Source: Draconibacterium sp. (lineage in GTDB: Bacteria > Bacteroidota > Bacteroidia > Bacteroidales > Prolixibacteraceae). Taken from it: DNA of 23,358 nucleotides. Below, piece by piece: positions 8,837 through 17,290 of the stretch. Both the position numbers and the translations under genes were made by a program. Position 1 is the stretch's first letter. Each line of letters opens with the position of its first letter. Below the pieces are notes generated by a model. It had not been told where the DNA came from, did not search any database, and was given only the letters and a program-made list of their open reading frames with translations. The stretch is taken from NCBI GenBank assembly GCA_027011835.1, contig JALUZN010000304.1, positions 1-23,358 of the forward strand, given 5' to 3'.

Positions 8837-10311
8837 TATTTTACCGAATTATAATATGGGTTTTGAACCAGTTTATTATTACGCTCAATTTCTTTTTCAT
8901 AGATTGGCAAATACCACCCCATTGGGTTTGTTAATTTTGTTGCCAAAATTCGTTTCTGTGTTGACGGAACATTGCTAACAATAACTTCAATTAATTTATC
9001 TTTTCGTGCATAGTTATTTCGACGTCCTAACCGAAGTAAATCGAACCAACGTTTTCCCTCGTATGCTAACTCAAGAGCTCGTTCATTCATTATAGCATCT
9101 TCGTATGCCACAGGAGTGTTTGCAATATTTATCATCGCCACTCCGGCACGCTCTCTTATCTCTTTTAAAATACTAAACGCCTCGTTGTATTTTCCTAATT
9201 GCGAAAGAGCTTCGGCTTTCATTAGCAACACATCGGCATAACGATAAACAATAAAGTTACAACTATTGGCTTCAATTCCTGTCCGCATGGTTTGCCCATC
9301 GGGTGCCTGCCCAACATATTTCCAAACAACAAATTCGTCTTCTCCGTACTTTTTTATTGTAACATCTTCTCCTCTCACCAGTTCGCTTGCATATTTAAAG
9401 CTGAACATTTCGAGTGCTTTCTGGCTGGGAACATACTGGTTGCTGTACCGATTTGTTAAACCGGCAATGTCGTTACGTTGTTGCAGTTTATCGTCAAATT
9501 GAATTTCAAATATACCCTCGAGCGAATTCCCGGGATAGAACAGTTCAAACCATTTACCACTTGGCATTAATACATAGTTTTCGGTCTCTTCAATTTTGTT
9601 TACATGTTTTATTACTGCATCGTAGTCGAATTGCCAAAGAGCAATATCGGCGAGTAATGCATCGTATGCAGCTTTAGAGGCTCGCCCTTTGTTTTCTTCT
9701 ACTGTTGGGAAACTGAATGAAGGAGCAAATGCACGATTCGCTTCGAGGTCGGAGACAATTTGATTGAGAACTTCCTCTTCGCTTGCTTTGGGCACATAAA
9801 AATCGGCATCATCGCTCTCTGTTGGTTCCAATATGAGAGGAACCTCTTTATATAGACGCACCAAATAAAAATAGGTTAAACTTCTGATAAAATAGGCTTC
9901 CGCCATTAATCCCTGTTTCTGATAATCGGTAAATGTTTTGTCGATCTCCTGAACTTTTGGGGCATTGGTAATAACTTCGTTACAATAGTTAATTACTTTA
10001 TAAAAATTTTGCCAATTGGTTAAGTAGTTATCCGGATAGATATTATTTTCCATAATTAACCGTTCACTCCACGGTTGTCCGTACAATCCTCGAAGCATGT
10101 CTCCTCTTACTTCTCCAAACACAAATAATTCACGATTTATAGCAGCCAGTTCGCTATAGCCGGACATTAGAACGGCCTGGACATCGGCTTTTGTTTTCCA
10201 GAATTCCTCTCGAATTAATCCCCCGGGAGGAATTAATTCTAACCAATTATTACACGACACTTGTGCAAAAAACACAAATACGAATAGTAAATATTTTAAT
10301 CTTATTCTCAT
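8836..10311 (-). CDS. SusD/RagB-family surface lipoprotein (first pair)
   Basis: This is a SusD-like substrate-binding lipoprotein of 491 aa, the usual family length, and partner of the SusC encoded 14 nt upstream. The signal peptide ends AQVSC (Cys20), followed by NNWLELIPPGG. The SusD helical core shows AEAYFIRSLTYFYLVRLYKEVPLI (about 137-160, shown by its key residues F, R and Y), RYADVLLMKAEAL and LKEIRERAGV. The C-terminal signature NERALELAYEGKRWFDLLRL is followed by WYLPIYEKEIERNNKLVQNP. It is a full-length, canonical member. Its stop codon overlaps the start of a 33-codon ORF. The bound substrate cannot be read from the sequence, and no degradative enzyme is nearby. Confidence 0.95.
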   Translation of the reverse strand: MRIRLKYLLFVFVFFAQVSCNNWLELIPPGGLIREEFWKTKADVQAVLMSGYSELAAINRELFVFGEVRGDMLRGLYGQPWSERLIMENNIYPDNYLTNWQNFYKVINYCNEVITNAPKVQEIDKTFTDYQKQGLMAEAYFIRSLTYFYLVRLYKEVPLILEPTESDDADFYVPKASEEEVLNQIVSDLEANRAFAPSFSFPTVEENKGRASKAAYDALLADIALWQFDYDAVIKHVNKIEETENYVLMPSGKWFELFYPGNSLEGIFEIQFDDKLQQRNDIAGLTNRYSNQYVPSQKALEMFSFKYASELVRGEDVTIKKYGEDEFVVWKYVGQAPDGQTMRTGIEANSCNFIVYRYADVLLMKAEALSQLGKYNEAFSILKEIRERAGVAMINIANTPVAYEDAIMNERALELAYEGKRWFDLLRLGRRNNYARKDKLIEVIVSNVPSTQKRILATKLTNPMGWYLPIYEKEIERNNKLVQNPYYNSVK

Positions 10312-10325
10312 AACTTTCTCAATTT

Positions 10326-13300
10326 TTAGAATCCTACACCAACACTAAATGTAAACACTCTTGGTGGTGGAGTTCTTGCATAATCCACACCTATCCAAAA
10401 TGGGTCACTCGCATTTTGGCCAATTTCAGGATCCTGTCCCGAATATTTTGTCCAGGTAAAAAGCTTACGTGCACTAATTGCAATATTTGCTTTTCGCACA
10501 TGCAATCTGTTACACAAATCTTTACTCAGTCGGTACGATAACTTAATATTGTTTAGACGTAAAAAGTCGCCCTGTTCAACATATCTATCCGAACCCAGGT
10601 TATTTGCAGGATGGTTCAAATAAGCACGCGGTGTAATTCCCGGTTCGTTTTGTCCCTGAATTCTCCAACGGCTTAGAACTGCCTTGCTTTGATTGTCTCT
10701 GTTATTTACTCCTTCAGTTTGAATGGCAATTCCATTTATAATATCAAATCCTAACCGATAATGAAACGAAGCTGAGAAATCGAAGTTTTTATATTTTACT
10801 GTTGTTCCGAAACCACCAATAAAGTTAGGGTTAGAGTCGCCAATATAAACGACATCATTTAAATCGATTTTACCATCGTGATTTATATCTTCATAAATAG
10901 GGTCACCACCTTTAAATGTATACGAGTCGGTGTATCTTAAAGGAACTGGGATACCTTTATTGTCGAGTATTACAGCGCCATCTGCATCGCGAGCAACCAC
11001 ATCTTCGTCTTTGGCCCAAACACCAAGATAATGAAAGCCGAAAAACGATCCGATTGGCTCACCTTCAACTACTCTTTTCGGATATTGTCCGTTACCAATA
11101 GAGGTTGAACGCTCGGTATTAAAGTTCTCGGGTAGTTTACTAAAGGCGTTAATATTTTGCGATATATTGAAATTTACTCCCCACAAAACATCTTTTCTTT
11201 TTATTATTTTAAAGTCGGTCATTAACTCCCAACCCTTATTTGTCATTTCACCACCGTTTAAATATCTCAGTTGGTCGAAACCAGAACTGTATGGAATTTT
11301 ATATTTGTCGAACAAAATATCTTCGGTAATTTTATTATATAAATCGGCATTAATATAAACTCTGTCTTTAAACATATTCATCTCCAAACCAAGGTCGAAT
11401 GAGGTAATTGTTTCCCACCTCAAATTATTTAATTGAACTTTTGTTGGAGCAATAACCGGATTGAGAATATAATTTCCGGTTCGTGTTGATTCGTAGGTTG
11501 CAAAGCGAGCATATACATCGCTGGGCTGCCTTCCCGAAACTCCCCAACTTGCCTTTAATTTACTTTCGCCCAGCCAGCTTGCCGACTCCATAAATGGCTC
11601 GCTCGAAAACCGCCAAGCAGTAGAAATTCCTTTAAATACTCCCCACCGGTTATTTTGACCAAACGAGGAATGTGCATCAGAACGCAAAATAGTCTGAATC
11701 ATATACCGGTCTTTATACTTATAGTTCAGGTTTCCCAATCCACTAATTAATCTGTTTTCGCCCGAACCATTTCCAATCCAGCCTATTCCCGAGTTTATTG
11801 CCGGATCCTGGATGTCGGTACTTGGCACCTTATTACTAATAATATACATCCATTCCGAGCTTGATTGAGTAGTTACCCATGTTAATGCTCCCGACAACTG
11901 ATGGTCTTGATTTTCAAACGGTGACCCAAAACTCATTTGGGTTTCGGTACGAATTGATTTATCTAAACCATTCCCTTCGTCGGCACGGTTAATATTCCAA
12001 TCTAACCAATCGGCACCAATGGCATTATAAGGTAGAAACTTTTTCTCTTTACTTCCTCCATACTGAAATGAGATTGTTTCACGGAAAGTAATCCAGTCGT
12101 TCATTCGGTATTGAAGCATAAAGGTATTTTCGAGATTATTACTCTTCATATCGTTACGACCGAGATTGGCAACAGCTACCGGGTTAAAGTAGGTTACACC
12201 GTCGCCTTGATAACTGTGAATAGGAGTAAAATATTCGCCTGTTAGATTTCCATATTCATCGTGTTCCATAACACTCATATTTGGAGCTTTTATATACGAC
12301 ATCTCACGAATATTTCTATCTCCAATTTTAAAATTCCGTTCTCTTAAACTCGATGTATAATTAAATTTAACCTGAAATAGTAATTTTCGCGAAAGGAAAT
12401 AGTCGAGATTAACACGCGACGAGAAACGTTGATAACCTGTATTTACTGTTGTTCCGGTTTCGCTTAAATAACCGAACGATGTAAAGAACCGTGTTTTTTC
12501 ACCTCCTCCTGAGATACTGAAATAGTGGTCGTGTGTTACTCCGTTTTGTGTTATTTGGCTTAACCAATCGGTATTTGCCGAATAGTTGTAAAAATCTTTG
12601 TAGTCTTTATCGTAAGCTATTTCAGGCGGCACATCAAAAACGCCTTTACTATTGTGCCACTCTTCGAGCTGCAACATAATGTATTCGTCGCCATTAAGCA
12701 TTGGAATTGGGTCGGGTTGAACATTTAAGTTATGTTTATATTGATAATCGAACTGAACTTTCCCCATTCTACCTTTACGCGTCTCAATCAACAAAACACC
12801 ATCGGCACCGCGCGAACCATATATTGCTGTAGATGCTGCATCTTTTAAAACTTCAATCGATTTTATATCCTGAAGAGCAATGTTAACCAAATTACTAATA
12901 TCTTCACTATCGGCAGAACTTAAGTCGAAGCCTTTACTAACGCGCGATTGTGGAATTCCATCGATAACAATTAACGGTTGATTGTTTCCCATCGAACTAA
13001 GTCCGCGAATCACCAACTGTGAGCCCGAACCCGGGTCACCCGACGCACTAATAATATCGAGACCACTAATTTTTCCCTGCAAAGCATCTGCTGCCGATGT
13101 AATTCCGGCATCCTGCATGTCCATTAAATCTATTTTCACACTCGACGATGCTTTATCTCTGTCGTCGATATTTGTTAAACTATTCGTCGATTTTGCCTGG
13201 GCCGTAACTTTTACTTCTGCAATAGCAACATCGTTCGATGTTAACGAAACCATTATTGTTTTACTCGGATCAACTTTTATCTCCTTCTGTTTATATCCAA

Positions 13301-13547
13301 TAACACTAACTTTAACCGTATTTTTGGGGTCCTTCATTGTAAGAACAAAGTCGCCGTTTACATTGGTAATCGTTCCGTTAATTACACGGTTGTCCTTATC
13401 ATATTCAACAATATTTGCTCCTATTATAGTTGATTTGTCGGCACTGTCGATTACCCGTCCTCTGATAATTGTTTTCTGTTGTGCAAAAACAGTAGTAAAA
13501 CTAAATAGTGCAAGAATGATAAATATAATTGATTTGATTTTTTTCAT
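10326..13547 (-). CDS. SusC/RagA-family TonB-dependent outer-membrane transporter (first pair)
   Basis: This is a TonB-dependent outer-membrane transporter of 1073 aa from ATG 13547. An in-frame GTG three codons earlier is possible, but the ATG gives a clean signal peptide (MKKIKSIIFIILALFS ... TTVFAQ). Domains in order are: CarboxypepD_reg-like (about 25-112, with GRVIDSADKSTIIGANIVEY and GYKQKEI), a short linker with AIAEVKVTAQ where a TonB box would lie, the plug (about 130-260: SGDPGSGSQLVIRGL, LIVIDGIP, TAIYGSRGADGVLLIETRKG), and the barrel ending TPPPRVFTFSVGVGF with the terminal Phe expected by the outer-membrane assembly machinery. There is no STN domain, so transcriptional signalling is not expected. 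It lies 45 nt after the large FAS1 gene and 14 nt before SusD. It would import a ligand captured by SusD with energy from TonB-ExbBD. Confidence 0.95.
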   Translation of the reverse strand: MKKIKSIIFIILALFSFTTVFAQQKTIIRGRVIDSADKSTIIGANIVEYDKDNRVINGTITNVNGDFVLTMKDPKNTVKVSVIGYKQKEIKVDPSKTIMVSLTSNDVAIAEVKVTAQAKSTNSLTNIDDRDKASSSVKIDLMDMQDAGITSAADALQGKISGLDIISASGDPGSGSQLVIRGLSSMGNNQPLIVIDGIPQSRVSKGFDLSSADSEDISNLVNIALQDIKSIEVLKDAASTAIYGSRGADGVLLIETRKGRMGKVQFDYQYKHNLNVQPDPIPMLNGDEYIMLQLEEWHNSKGVFDVPPEIAYDKDYKDFYNYSANTDWLSQITQNGVTHDHYFSISGGGEKTRFFTSFGYLSETGTTVNTGYQRFSSRVNLDYFLSRKLLFQVKFNYTSSLRERNFKIGDRNIREMSYIKAPNMSVMEHDEYGNLTGEYFTPIHSYQGDGVTYFNPVAVANLGRNDMKSNNLENTFMLQYRMNDWITFRETISFQYGGSKEKKFLPYNAIGADWLDWNINRADEGNGLDKSIRTETQMSFGSPFENQDHQLSGALTWVTTQSSSEWMYIISNKVPSTDIQDPAINSGIGWIGNGSGENRLISGLGNLNYKYKDRYMIQTILRSDAHSSFGQNNRWGVFKGISTAWRFSSEPFMESASWLGESKLKASWGVSGRQPSDVYARFATYESTRTGNYILNPVIAPTKVQLNNLRWETITSFDLGLEMNMFKDRVYINADLYNKITEDILFDKYKIPYSSGFDQLRYLNGGEMTNKGWELMTDFKIIKRKDVLWGVNFNISQNINAFSKLPENFNTERSTSIGNGQYPKRVVEGEPIGSFFGFHYLGVWAKDEDVVARDADGAVILDNKGIPVPLRYTDSYTFKGGDPIYEDINHDGKIDLNDVVYIGDSNPNFIGGFGTTVKYKNFDFSASFHYRLGFDIINGIAIQTEGVNNRDNQSKAVLSRWRIQGQNEPGITPRAYLNHPANNLGSDRYVEQGDFLRLNNIKLSYRLSKDLCNRLHVRKANIAISARKLFTWTKYSGQDPEIGQNASDPFWIGVDYARTPPPRVFTFSVGVGF

Positions 13548-13592
13548 TTTTTCCACAAACCTTTGGTTTAATTATTATGAAAATTGTTTCGT

Positions 13593-15923
13593 TTATTTAG
13601 TATCCAGTTCTTCGATATTAAAAGCTTTGTCTATCTCGTGAATAACACCATTGTTAAACATCATTGGGAAAACCTCGACGCCTTTACCAATATTTACAGC
13701 TGTTAAAATATTTGTTTTACCTTCAGCCTCCTCCACAGTTACATAATCGCCTCCATTTTTATCGACAATGGTAATTTTATCAACATCGGGTTCGATGTAG
13801 ATTTTCGTATAATATTTTGTGTATTCAGTCGATTTTTCATCTATTCGGGTTGTTTCGAAATACCGTGGGGCACTACTTCCGTCAGTAAATATTAATTCGC
13901 CCTGAACAAAATGCAACTTTAAAAAGCTAGTTAATTCATCAATAGGCATTTGGTCTACTTTCGCACTATCCAACGCATCGTTATTCGGAACAAATACGGT
14001 ATAATATTCGTTATCAGAAATAAATTTGTAACTATAAGTTTTATCATTCGACAACCCTGCTTTTCTCAACAATTCGTGAAAGCGTGGAAAGCTTGTAGAT
14101 ATTTCAATATACAGTGATGCCCCCGAAAAACTAAACCAGTTTCTCACTGAATAGGTAATTCCATTATCAACATCCTCGCTTAAAACACGTGGATATTCAG
14201 GTTGAACTTCTGATCCGTGGTAGCCTTCGGTTGTGGCTGATGTCCCCGAATATTCACCAGTTTCGTTATTTACTATAATATAATTACCTGCAAGATTTGG
14301 AATAAACTCTTTACGGGCAAGTCCCTTAGGTTGGCGAGTTGCAACCTGATTCAAAAACATTGTTCGCAAATCGTTTAATGTCAGGAAGAACTCTTTATAC
14401 CCTTTTGGAGATCTTAATATGACCGAGAATGAAGGTTTCCCCAGTGGGTTTGGATGATAAAAAAACGAGGAGTCTTGCGATGTAAGTGCATCGGGCTCAA
14501 CAAAAAACATATACTCTTTATTTTCACGTTTTAATGCTGCTAGCAATCCCGATTCTTCAATACCATACATCACTTTCATATATCCCCGCTTCAAATACAC
14601 CGGCCCGGTTACACTTTTAAAAGCTCGTGGCACAATGGCTTTATTTAATCCAATAAACGAACAGTTGCTACCAAATTTCTTTTCTGCAATATCGCCAATG
14701 TCTAACCGAACAATATCCGATTCTCCATTGTAAAACCCCTCCTCAAAATCGGATGGATAAATTGTATTTGGCGACATGTATGTTCGAACAATAATCTTTT
14801 TAATCCTGTCAGGCATCCCGGCAAAAGTCCCCCAACCTCCCGGTACTTTAATGTATTGGTCGATAAAACTTAAAAATGCCTTGTTTGTAGGTGCCATAAA
14901 TCCGTGATGATAACGAATAGTTACATTTTGTGGTAATCCGTATGTTCCGGTTGGCGGGCTGGTTTTTTCGGCATTTATATTGAATGTTAAATCGGGAAAA
15001 GTGAGATTAAACAGCGAATCGACAACGACTCCTTCCGACGCCCCTGGCTGTTCCATAGTTTTCCGATCGTTATACTCAAAGCTTGGAAAGAGGTTTACCG
15101 CACCTAAAAAGGCCTTATATTGGTCTGACGTCTCTCCTTTAGTTAGTATCTCCATTGCATTATTTAGTGGCTCAACTACTTTATCAACTATATAAACGAA
15201 CCCATTTTCAGCAAAAATCTCATCGCTAATAATTTTCGCCCCTGCAAAATAAATATCATTGGGACTGTCGAAACCTCTATCGAAATAAAATTCGTAATCA
15301 CTACTGTTCAATTTATAAATATCAAAATACTCCTGATAAAAAATAGGGGCAGATTTTCGCATGTCTGTAATGGCTCGGCGATGCCATATCGATTTTGTTG
15401 TATCAACAATAATAACCTTTTCTTTTTCATCGCCAACGGGCTTGTATCCGGTAACACCATATTTGGTATCCTTTTCGAGTAGCAGGGTCTCGCGCTTAAA
15501 TCCTCGTGGCTTATTATTATTTAAATCGAGTGTATCAATCCATCCATAAACATCTAATGTACGAAGCTGAATTTTACTCCATGGATTTTGAACAACATGA
15601 TATTTTACAATTCGTTTTAACTCATCAATTGGGATATCGTCTACTGAATTATACTTTGGATTAGAAGCGAAGTAAGTGTTCCATGCATCGTTTGAGGGAG
15701 CAAATATGGTATAACTACCCGAAACATCGATAATACTATCGTACCCAACTCGCTCTACACAACTGGCAAAAGTCGACAACTCGGGATGCTCCAACATTAC
15801 AGTATAAACTTTCCCCGCCAACCATTCCGGCCTTTGGTATTTTTCATTTTTCAAATCGTTTCGGCAACTAACGATAAGAACCATGATAAACAATGGAAAA
15901 AAAAGAAACTTAAACTTAATCAT
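13593..15923 (-). CDS. Large multi-domain fasciclin (FAS1) lipoprotein, first gene of the array
   Basis: This is a predicted surface lipoprotein of about 776 aa from ATG 15923. A TTG two codons upstream is also in frame but less likely. The signal peptide ends LIVSC (Cys20), followed by RNDLKNEK. FAS1 domain 1 (about 35-255) has YTIFAPSNDAW and LKRIVKYHVV with an insertion, and ends GFVYIVDKVVEP. A second FAS1-like domain (about 258-440) has HHGFMAPTNKAFLSF. A third, weaker one (about 450-600) has YMFFVEPDAL. The last (about 605-770) is canonical, with YTVFVPNNDALDSA, FLKLHFVQG and GVIHEIDKAFN. It is much longer than the other two FAS1 proteins and lacks their C-terminal beta domain. As the first gene behind an exact-consensus promoter it is probably the most strongly expressed, and may present or capture a ligand for the SusCD behind it (inference). 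Confidence 0.87.
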   Translation of the reverse strand: MIKFKFLFFPLFIMVLIVSCRNDLKNEKYQRPEWLAGKVYTVMLEHPELSTFASCVERVGYDSIIDVSGSYTIFAPSNDAWNTYFASNPKYNSVDDIPIDELKRIVKYHVVQNPWSKIQLRTLDVYGWIDTLDLNNNKPRGFKRETLLLEKDTKYGVTGYKPVGDEKEKVIIVDTTKSIWHRRAITDMRKSAPIFYQEYFDIYKLNSSDYEFYFDRGFDSPNDIYFAGAKIISDEIFAENGFVYIVDKVVEPLNNAMEILTKGETSDQYKAFLGAVNLFPSFEYNDRKTMEQPGASEGVVVDSLFNLTFPDLTFNINAEKTSPPTGTYGLPQNVTIRYHHGFMAPTNKAFLSFIDQYIKVPGGWGTFAGMPDRIKKIIVRTYMSPNTIYPSDFEEGFYNGESDIVRLDIGDIAEKKFGSNCSFIGLNKAIVPRAFKSVTGPVYLKRGYMKVMYGIEESGLLAALKRENKEYMFFVEPDALTSQDSSFFYHPNPLGKPSFSVILRSPKGYKEFFLTLNDLRTMFLNQVATRQPKGLARKEFIPNLAGNYIIVNNETGEYSGTSATTEGYHGSEVQPEYPRVLSEDVDNGITYSVRNWFSFSGASLYIEISTSFPRFHELLRKAGLSNDKTYSYKFISDNEYYTVFVPNNDALDSAKVDQMPIDELTSFLKLHFVQGELIFTDGSSAPRYFETTRIDEKSTEYTKYYTKIYIEPDVDKITIVDKNGGDYVTVEEAEGKTNILTAVNIGKGVEVFPMMFNNGVIHEIDKAFNIEELDTK

Positions 15924-15971
15924 TACCAAATAATTTTATCGGTTTATTCCTAAACAAAACAAACTTTGTGT

Positions 15972-16002
15972 CAAACTTACAAAAAGTATTTAATGAACCA
16001 AA
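15972..16002 (-). promoter_or_regulatory. Predicted promoter of the FAS1-SusCD array
   Basis: Read on the minus strand, TTTG (16002-15999) is followed after exactly 19 nt by TAAGTTTG (15979-15972), an exact match to the Bacteroidota housekeeping promoter consensus TTTG-N19-TAnnTTTG. Transcription would start around 15965, leaving a leader of about 40 nt before ATG 15923. No operator or riboswitch fold is evident in that short leader. A second -7-like box (TATCTTTG, 16110-16103) has its nearest TTTG only 13 nt away and is less convincing. Confidence 0.65.
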
Positions 16003-16198
16003 CAATAGCTTTTCACAGAAATATTAAAGGGTATTCGCGTATATTTAGCATAAGAATTAGTAAACAACTGAATATCTATTGTTTTAACAAACATTAACAG
16101 TTCAAAGATAGAAATTATGTTCACAAATCGACGAAAAAAAGAGCCAATTTAGAACCAGTCTAAAATAAAAGTGATTACTTTTTCAAACGAAAGAACAC

Positions 16199-16228
16199 AT
16201 TTATTCGAACCAAATTAGGTTAGTTTTG
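16199..16228 (+). promoter_or_regulatory. Possible promoter for the 60-aa zinc-knuckle gene
   Basis: TAGTTTTG (16221-16228) fits TAnnTTTG exactly. The -33 element is only a poor ATTTA at 16199-16203. The start codon follows 16 nt later, so the leader would be very short. It is back to back with the divergent promoter at 15972-16002. Confidence 0.35.
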
Positions 16229-16244
16229 CATAAAAAAAAATACC

Positions 16245-16427
16245 ATGGATGAATTCGACAAAATATGCTTTGTTTGTAAAAACAAGATAACCGAAAATAA
16301 CTGGCAACTAAACAGCGAAGTAAATCTGCCGGTTTGCAACCAATGCAAAGACACAGCAAAAGAACAAAAAACCGTTGAAGAGTATTTAGATGAACTGGCC
16401 GACGGACTGGTTTGCGGCTGTATATAA
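16245..16427 (+). CDS. Small two-CxxC zinc-knuckle protein, unknown function
   Basis: This is a 60-aa hypothetical protein. It has two CxxC knuckles, C8-FV-C11 and C31-NQ-C34, separated by 19 residues, which is the layout of a small treble-clef or zinc-ribbon fold, plus an acidic helix (TVEEYLDELADG) and a C-terminal CGCI with two further cysteines. It has no signal peptide, so it is probably cytoplasmic. The ATG is well placed after a TAGTTTTG box. It is followed by another small zinc-knuckle gene 109 nt downstream. Function is not recognised; protein-protein or nucleic-acid contact are both possible. The clear cysteine pattern makes it a believable gene despite its size. Confidence 0.65.
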   Translation: MDEFDKICFVCKNKITENNWQLNSEVNLPVCNQCKDTAKEQKTVEEYLDELADGLVCGCI

Positions 16428-16481
16428 ATATTTAATAGAAACAGACGCGAACTGTTTTGTCGATATTCTTTTAAACAACGA

Positions 16482-16512
16482 TTGTATTTTTGTTAAAATA
16501 TAAGTTACTTTG
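16482..16512 (+). promoter_or_regulatory. Possible promoter for the 117-aa zinc-ribbon gene
   Basis: TTG (16482-16484), a 20-nt spacer and TTACTTTG (16505-16512) approximate the Bacteroidota consensus with one mismatch in the -7 box. Because this box covers the alternative TTG start at 16510, it favours the ATG at 16537 as the real start. Confidence 0.35.
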
Positions 16513-16536
16513 AGAAAAGATAACCGGGAAACACAA

Positions 16537-16890
16537 ATGGAAAAACGAACTTGCCTCGAGTGTGGCGAACCGTTACGCGGAAGAGCCGACCAGAAATTTT
16601 GCAACGACCTCTGCCGAAATGCATACAACAATAAAAAGTTTGGTGCAGCCACAAATTATATGCGTAAAATAAACCGTATTTTAAAAAAGAATCGTACCAT
16701 ACTTGAAAAACTAAACCCAAACGAAAAAACAATTACATTTAAAAGTGTTCTCGAAAAGCAGGAGTTTAATTTTAACTACTACACACATATGTATACCACG
16801 CGCACAGGGCGCGTTTATTTTTTTTGCTACGACCAGGGTTATGCCGAGCTTGAAAACAACAAATATATGCTTGTAAAAAACGAAGTGTAA
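16537..16890 (+). CDS. Small zinc-ribbon protein (CxxC...CxxxC), unknown function
   Basis: This is a 117-aa protein from ATG 16537. A TTG at 16510 would add nine residues but falls in a promoter-like box. The N-terminal zinc knuckle is C6-LE-C9-GEPLRGRADQKF-C22-NDL-C26, followed by RNAYNN, the pattern of the DUF2116-like zinc-ribbon family that is common as small proteins in Bacteroidota. A basic helix (YMRKINRILKKNRTILEKL, about 41-59) and an aromatic-rich C-terminal half (NFNYYTHMYTTRTGRVYFFCYDQGY across about 82-106, given by its key Tyr and Phe residues) follow. The basic helix suggests nucleic-acid contact, but this is inference. It is cytoplasmic, and its pathway is not known. Confidence 0.75.
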   Translation: MEKRTCLECGEPLRGRADQKFCNDLCRNAYNNKKFGAATNYMRKINRILKKNRTILEKLNPNEKTITFKSVLEKQEFNFNYYTHMYTTRTGRVYFFCYDQGYAELENNKYMLVKNEV

Positions 16891-16897
16891 ACGGTTG

Positions 16898-17160
16898 GGC
16901 TGGAAAATACCGGCCACTTAATCGACGAATTTACTCGGGCACGGTACACAATTCAATAATTGCTTTAATTGCAACAGCCGGTTAAATAAACAACCACCGG
17001 CGCCACTGGCAGCGATTGCAACGGCACCCTTTTGCAGGCTCGCCCGAGTATTTGTTGACAAACGGCTGCGACCGGAGGAAGCACACGGATTGACTACAAA
17101 TACCGGGATGAGACAAAAAAGGTAGAGTGGAAAGCGCGGCCGCCAGCAAAAGAATAAATA
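16898..17160. other. GC-rich intergenic island with inverted repeats
   Basis: This stretch is visibly richer in G and C than the AT-rich DNA around it. It contains a 6-bp hairpin (GGCTGG 16898-16903 / CCGGCC 16910-16915), a perfect 9-bp inverted repeat with about 100 bp between the arms (TACTCGGGC 16932-16940 / GCCCGAGTA 17042-17050), an enclosed hairpin (GCCGG 16977-16981 / CCGGC 16997-17001) and TTTGT-TG-ACAAA (17051-17062). The plus strand is broken by stops. The minus strand is open for 82 codons (16918-17166) but with no recognisable domain. It may be a structured RNA, an intergenic repeat copy or a decayed gene; I cannot choose. Confidence 0.35.
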
Positions 17161-17243
17161 TACCACAGAATAAAAAAATAGCTTTGTTAAATGTTAAATA
17201 TGAATTTTATGTGTCTTTAATTTCAAATTATTATAAAAGTGCA

Positions 17244-17273
17244 TTGTTGAATTCAAATTTATAATTATAATTG
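17244..17273 (+). promoter_or_regulatory. Predicted his operon promoter
   Basis: TTG (17244-17246), a 19-nt spacer and TATAATTG (17266-17273) match the Bacteroidota TTTG-N19-TAnnTTTG promoter with one mismatch in the -7 box. Transcription would start near 17280, about 10 nt before the leader-peptide ATG. That is where a promoter should lie for the attenuator downstream. Confidence 0.5.
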
Positions 17274-17290
17274 CACAAGAAATTACAAAA

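Noticed and set aside
13548..13556. GTG start three codons upstream for the first SusC
   Set aside because: The ATG at 13547 gives a normal signal peptide with Lys residues directly after Met; the GTG adds nothing.
12982..13641. Open frame of 219 codons on the plus strand opposite the first SusC
   Set aside because: It lies fully antisense to the strongly supported SusC N-terminal and plug region and the end of the FAS1 gene. The hydrophobic-looking translation is the mirror of coding DNA, with no start context or domain.
16386..16732. Minus-strand frames opposite the zinc-ribbon gene
   Set aside because: They overlap the plus-strand gene with its clear cysteine motif and have no features of their own.
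16918..17166. 82-codon minus-strand frame in the GC-rich island
   Set aside because: It has no recognisable domain, no promoter and no neighbour to support it, and the openness can follow from high GC content. Kept only as a possibility within the island entry.
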